Position numbers and translations under genes: made by a program. Shown in pieces: positions 8,054-11,227 of a stretch of DNA of 11,227 nt. Each line of letters starts with the position of its first letter. Within the stretch, counting starts at the first letter, position 1. The stretch is from Pseudomonadota bacterium (GTDB lineage: Bacteria; Pseudomonadota; Gammaproteobacteria; Xanthomonadales; Xanthomonadaceae): positions 1-11,227 of the forward strand of contig JAFAFF010000190.1 in the NCBI GenBank assembly GCA_023423605.1, in the 5' to 3' direction. Under the pieces are notes generated by a model. It saw only the letters and a list, made by a program, of their open reading frames with translations. It was not told the DNA's origin and did not search any database.

Positions 8054-8682
8054 ACACCGCCATCCGCTGGAACGCGCCGGACCTGCTGGCCGAACCGCTG
8101 CCGCTGCCGGACGAGCAAGCCGCCGCCACGCCCGCATTCGAACCCGAACCCGAGCCTGTGCTGCAGCCGCCCACCCTGGAGGAAATCCAGGCCATCCAGG
8201 ACAGTGCGGAAAAGGAAGGCTTCGAGCGCGGCCATGCCGACGGTTTCGCCCAGGGCCAGGCCGAGGTGCGCCGCCTGGTGGCGCAGATCGAAGGCATCCT
8301 GGACAACTTCACCCGGCCGCTGGTGCGCCTGGAAAACGAGGCGGTGGCCGCACTGGGCGAACTGGCCGTACGCATCGCCGGAGCCCTGGTGGGACGCGCC
8401 TACCAGGCCGATCCGCAGCTGCTGGCGCAGCTGGTTTCCGAAGGCGTGGACGCGGTCGGCTCCAGCAGCCGCGACGTGGAAGTGCGCCTGCATCCGGATG
8501 ACATCGCCGCGCTGGCGCCGCTGCTCGGCCTGTCGCCGCAGCAGCGCCTGGTCGCCGATGCCGCGCTCGGCCGTGGCGATCTGCGTGTGCATGCTGAAAG
8601 CGTGCGCATCGATGGCACCCTGGACGCCCGACTGCGCGGCGCGCTGGATGCGGTGCTGCGCCAGGTGGGAGCGAGTGCATGA
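8050..8682 (+). CDS. fliH: Flagellar export ATPase regulator FliH
   Basis: FliH dimers form the stalks that hold the FliI ATPase at the export gate and restrain its activity. It has 210 aa. Tryptophan W7 (AIRWNAP) matches the N-terminal aromatic residues that anchor FliH to FlhA and FliN in enteric bacteria. A Pro/Glu-rich stretch (about 15-45) leads to a GxxxG repeat with glycines at 57, 61, 65 and 69, a hallmark of FliH helix packing. The C-terminal HrpE/YscL-like domain (about 90-205) is typical. The start is a GTG at 8050 that overlaps the fliG stop in a GTGA arrangement. The end overlaps fliI as ATGA. The unusual start and 4-base overlaps point to translational coupling. Confidence 0.93.
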   Translation: MNTAIRWNAPDLLAEPLPLPDEQAAATPAFEPEPEPVLQPPTLEEIQAIQDSAEKEGFERGHADGFAQGQAEVRRLVAQIEGILDNFTRPLVRLENEAVAALGELAVRIAGALVGRAYQADPQLLAQLVSEGVDAVGSSSRDVEVRLHPDDIAALAPLLGLSPQQRLVADAALGRGDLRVHAESVRIDGTLDARLRGALDAVLRQVGASA

Positions 8683-10064
8683 GCGCCACCGACATCCCGC
8701 AGCCGCTGGAATGGACCGGCGCCCGCAACCTGCGCCTGGGTGCGCGACTGGACGCGCTGCGCTTTGATGCCCTGCACGGCCGCGGGCTGATCCGCGAAGG
8801 CGTGCTGCGCCGCGCGGTCGGCCTGACGCTGGAAGCAGTGGGCTGCGAGGCACCGCTGGGCGCCAGCTGCAAGGTGGAAGTGGATGGCGGCTGGGTCGAT
8901 TCGGAAGTGGTCGGCTTCGCCGGCGAGCGTACCTACCTGATGCCCAGCGCGGAACTGCATGGCCTGCTGCCGAACGCACGCGTGGTGCCTTCCATGCGCC
9001 GCGGCGGCGGCGTGGATGTCGGCGAGGGCCTGCTGGGGCGCGTCATCGACAGCGATGGCGTGCCGCTGGACGGCAAGGGGCCGATCCGCGCCGAAGGCTC
9101 GGTCGGCATGGCGGGCGTGTCCATGAATCCGCTGGCGCGCGAACCCATCACCCAGCCGCTGGATGTCGGCGTGCGCGCGATCAATGCCCTGCTGCCGATC
9201 GGCCGCGGCCAGCGCGTGGGATTGTTCGCCGGCTCCGGCGTCGGCAAATCCACCCTGCTCGGCATGATGACCCGCTTCACCTCGGCTGATGTGATCGTGG
9301 TGGGGCTGATCGGCGAACGTGGCCGCGAAGTGCGCGATTTCGTCGAATCCACGTTGGGCGAAGAAGGCCTGCGCCGTGCCGTGGTGGTCGCCGCACCGGC
9401 CGACCGCCCGCCGCTGGCGCGCCTGCACGGTGCCTACCGCGCCACCGCCATCGCCGAGTGGTACCGCGACCAGGGCCTGAATGTGCTGTTGTTGATGGAC
9501 TCACTGACCCGTTTCGCGCAGGCACAGCGCGAGATCGGCCTGTCGGTGGGTGAGCCGCCCACCACCCGCGGTTATCCGCCATCGGTGTTCGCCAAGCTGC
9601 CGGCGCTGGTGGAACGCGCGGGCAACGGCGCCAAGGGACGCGGCTCCATCACCGCGTTCTACACCGTGCTCACCGAGGGCGACGACCCGCAGGATCCGAT
9701 CGCCGATGCCGCCCGCGCCATTCTCGACGGCCATATCCTGCTGTCGCGCCGGGTGGCCGACAGCGGCCTGTACCCGGCCATCGACGTGGAATCCTCGGTC
9801 AGCCGCGTGGTCACGGAAATCGCCGATGAAGCCTGGCGCCTGCGCATCCGCAAGCTGAAGCGGCTGGTGTCGGCGTATTCGTCCAACCGCGACCTGATCG
9901 CCATCGGCGCCTACCAGCGCGGCAACGACGCCGCCACCGACGAAGCCCTGGAGCGCTGGCCGGACATCGTCCAGTTCCTTGGCCAGGACATCGCCAAGGC
10001 CGCAGATCTCCCGCACAGCCAGGCGGCGCTCAAGCGCCTGGTCGAACCCGAGGCACACCCATGA
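8679..10064 (+). CDS. fliI: Flagellum-specific export ATPase FliI
   Basis: A cytoplasmic ATPase of the F1-beta/type III secretion family that energises early steps of flagellar protein export. It has 461 aa. The N-terminal beta-barrel domain (about 1-110) is followed by Walker A GSGVGKST (185-192), the catalytic glutamate in GLIGERGRE (E213), Walker B LLLMD with D274, the family signature PPSVFAKLPALVERAG (300-315) and the probable arginine finger R376 (SSVSRVV). The C-terminal helical domain (about 385-461) should contact FliJ and export substrates. All catalytic residues are present. The gene overlaps fliH and fliJ by 4 bases each (ATGA), so the three parts of the ATPase complex are made together. 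It is distinguished from virulence type III ATPases by its place among fli genes. Confidence 0.97.
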   Translation: MSATDIPQPLEWTGARNLRLGARLDALRFDALHGRGLIREGVLRRAVGLTLEAVGCEAPLGASCKVEVDGGWVDSEVVGFAGERTYLMPSAELHGLLPNARVVPSMRRGGGVDVGEGLLGRVIDSDGVPLDGKGPIRAEGSVGMAGVSMNPLAREPITQPLDVGVRAINALLPIGRGQRVGLFAGSGVGKSTLLGMMTRFTSADVIVVGLIGERGREVRDFVESTLGEEGLRRAVVVAAPADRPPLARLHGAYRATAIAEWYRDQGLNVLLLMDSLTRFAQAQREIGLSVGEPPTTRGYPPSVFAKLPALVERAGNGAKGRGSITAFYTVLTEGDDPQDPIADAARAILDGHILLSRRVADSGLYPAIDVESSVSRVVTEIADEAWRLRIRKLKRLVSAYSSNRDLIAIGAYQRGNDAATDEALERWPDIVQFLGQDIAKAADLPHSQAALKRLVEPEAHP

Positions 10065-10534
10065 TGCAATACAAGCGCATCGACCCGCTGCTGAAGCGGG
10101 CCCAGGAAAAGGAAGATACCGTGGCCCGTGAGCTGGCCGACCGCCAGCGCATGCTGGATACGCATCTTTCGCGGCTGGACGAACTGCGCCGCTATGCCGA
10201 CGAATATTCCAGCCAGCAGATGGCCGGCGCGCAGATGGCCGCCACCAGCCCGGCGCAGCTGATGAACCGGCGCGCCTTCCTGGACCGCCTGGACAGCGCG
10301 GTCGCGCAGCAGACCCAGACCGTGGACAGCAACCGCGAGAAAGTGGAAGCCGAACGCGCCCGCCTGCTCCTGGCCAGCCGCGACAAGCAGGTGCTGGAAC
10401 AGCTGGCGGCCAGCTACCGCGCGCAGGAGAAACAGGTGGCCGAAAAGCGCACCCAGCGCGAGATGGACGATCTTGGCGCGCGCCGGGTGCGCCTGTTGCA
10501 GGCCGACGAGCCGGACGGCGGAGGCACGCGATGA
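10061..10534 (+). CDS. fliJ: Flagellar export protein FliJ
   Basis: FliJ is the small coiled-coil central stalk that inserts into the FliI hexamer and links it to FlhA. It has 157 aa, near the usual 145-150. Almost the whole chain is charged and helical with few breaks (KRAQEKEDTVARELADRQRM, about 13-31, and NREKVEAERARLLLASRDKQ, about 91-110), as expected for an antiparallel coiled coil. Near the middle, the stretch SPAQLMNRRAFLDRLDSAV (63-81) fits the family pattern. Sequence identity in this family is low, so the call rests on length, coiled-coil character and its position directly after fliI. The start is ATG at 10061, overlapping the fliI stop. A second ATG follows immediately at 10064. 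The end overlaps fliK by 4 bases. Confidence 0.92.
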   Translation: MMQYKRIDPLLKRAQEKEDTVARELADRQRMLDTHLSRLDELRRYADEYSSQQMAGAQMAATSPAQLMNRRAFLDRLDSAVAQQTQTVDSNREKVEAERARLLLASRDKQVLEQLAASYRAQEKQVAEKRTQREMDDLGARRVRLLQADEPDGGGTR

Positions 10535-11227
10535 CGCCCTCGCCGCTGCTCGGTGGCATCCCGGCGACGGCCGCGACCGGTGGCGGCAGCAGCACCGGCC
10601 GCGGCAACACGACCGGCGATGGCGGCCGCTTCGAACGCCTGATGCAGCAACCCGAGCGGACCGGCACGCCACGTTCGAAAGCCAACCCTTCCGCCCATGC
10701 CGCGCCGCAGCCGTCCCACGCGGATGGCCAGGCAAGGCGGGCCGATGCGTCCACGCGCCATGCCGATGGCGGTGACCACGACCGCGATGCGGATGCCGCA
10801 ACGCCGGTGGATGACGACCGCGACCCTGCCCCGCAGGCCACCGCCGATACCCCCCTCTGGCCGCCGCAGGGACTGGCCGGACTGGCGTTGTCGATGCCGC
10901 AGGCGCTGGTCGACAGCCCGGGGGTGCCGGCCGATGCCGGCGAGCCGGCCACGCTGCCGACGCCGTCTTCGACAGCTGCAACGGCGGCATTGCCCGCGGC
11001 GCTGGCCACCACCGCCGGCGATCCGACGGCCGCGGCAGCCACGGTGCCCGCGGATGCGTCCGATGAAGTGTCCTTCGATGAACTGGCGGCGGTGCTTGCC
11101 ACGGTCTCCCCGGAGCAGGCCGATGCATCGCAGGCGGACGCGCCCCTGCCCGCCCCGCTGCATGGCATCGGCGCACTGCAGACGCTGCGGGGCGGCGTCG
11201 ATGTGGCCGGCGTCGGCACGCCGCCGC
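10531..11227 (+). CDS. fliK: Flagellar hook-length control protein FliK, N-terminal part (cut by window end)
   Basis: FliK is a secreted molecular ruler that measures hook length and then switches the export gate from hook to filament proteins. The frame opens at ATG 10531, overlaps the fliJ stop (ATGA) and stays open for 232 codons to the end of the window, so only the N-terminal part is present. The sequence is rich in Ala, Pro, Asp and Thr with few aromatics, as expected for the disordered ruler region. It includes a charged His/Asp/Arg patch near residues 70-100 and the motif TPLWPPQGLAGLAL at about residues 107-120. The conserved C-terminal switch domain lies beyond the window. The identification rests mainly on position after fliJ and composition. 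The N-terminal half of FliK is poorly conserved, so homology to it is hard to judge by eye. Confidence 0.88.
   Translation, partial: MTPSPLLGGIPATAATGGGSSTGRGNTTGDGGRFERLMQQPERTGTPRSKANPSAHAAPQPSHADGQARRADASTRHADGGDHDRDADAATPVDDDRDPAPQATADTPLWPPQGLAGLALSMPQALVDSPGVPADAGEPATLPTPSSTAATAALPAALATTAGDPTAAAATVPADASDEVSFDELAAVLATVSPEQADASQADAPLPAPLHGIGALQTLRGGVDVAGVGTPP

Overview
The window is a high-GC chromosomal segment of a gamma-proteobacterium of the Xanthomonadaceae (Lysobacterales), most likely Stenotrophomonas. The gene order rpoN2 - vemR - fleQ - fliE - fliF - fliG - fliH - fliI - fliJ - fliK is the xanthomonad polar-flagellum arrangement. Two pairs of short palindromes with a GTAG head match the SMAG class of REP elements known from Stenotrophomonas maltophilia. 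All genes are on the + strand.

Region 1 (1-947): a NarL/FixJ-type (receiver + LuxR HTH) response regulator, then a 252-base gap holding three small inverted repeats, one of them terminator-like. Region 2 (948-4209): the regulatory set, with the alternative sigma factor RpoN2 (sigma-54), the single-domain receiver VemR and the sigma-54 enhancer-binding protein FleQ, closely spaced or overlapping. Region 3 (4206-4970): an insertion-like stretch. Two near-identical inverted SMAG dimers flank a small gene for a predicted secreted protein of unknown function, and the TAG of the SMAG head is the stop codon of both fleQ and the small gene. Region 4 (4971-11227): a well-formed -24/-12 sigma-54 promoter followed by fliE, fliF, fliG, fliH, fliI, fliJ and the 5' part of fliK. 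From fliF to fliK every gene overlaps the next by 4 or 8 bases, so this is one translationally coupled operon.

Together this is a compact circuit. RpoN2 and FleQ, probably modulated by VemR, should activate the sigma-54 promoter ahead of fliE. That operon encodes the MS ring (FliF), its rod adaptor (FliE), the rotor switch protein (FliG), the export ATPase complex (FliH, FliI, FliJ) and the hook-length ruler (FliK, cut by the window end).

Most of the window is a standard flagellar locus. I see no undescribed multi-gene system. The least ordinary part is 4206-4970, where REP dimers bracket an unrelated secreted-protein gene between the activator gene and its probable target promoter. FleQ also appears to lack the c-di-GMP-contact motif of its Pseudomonas relative.
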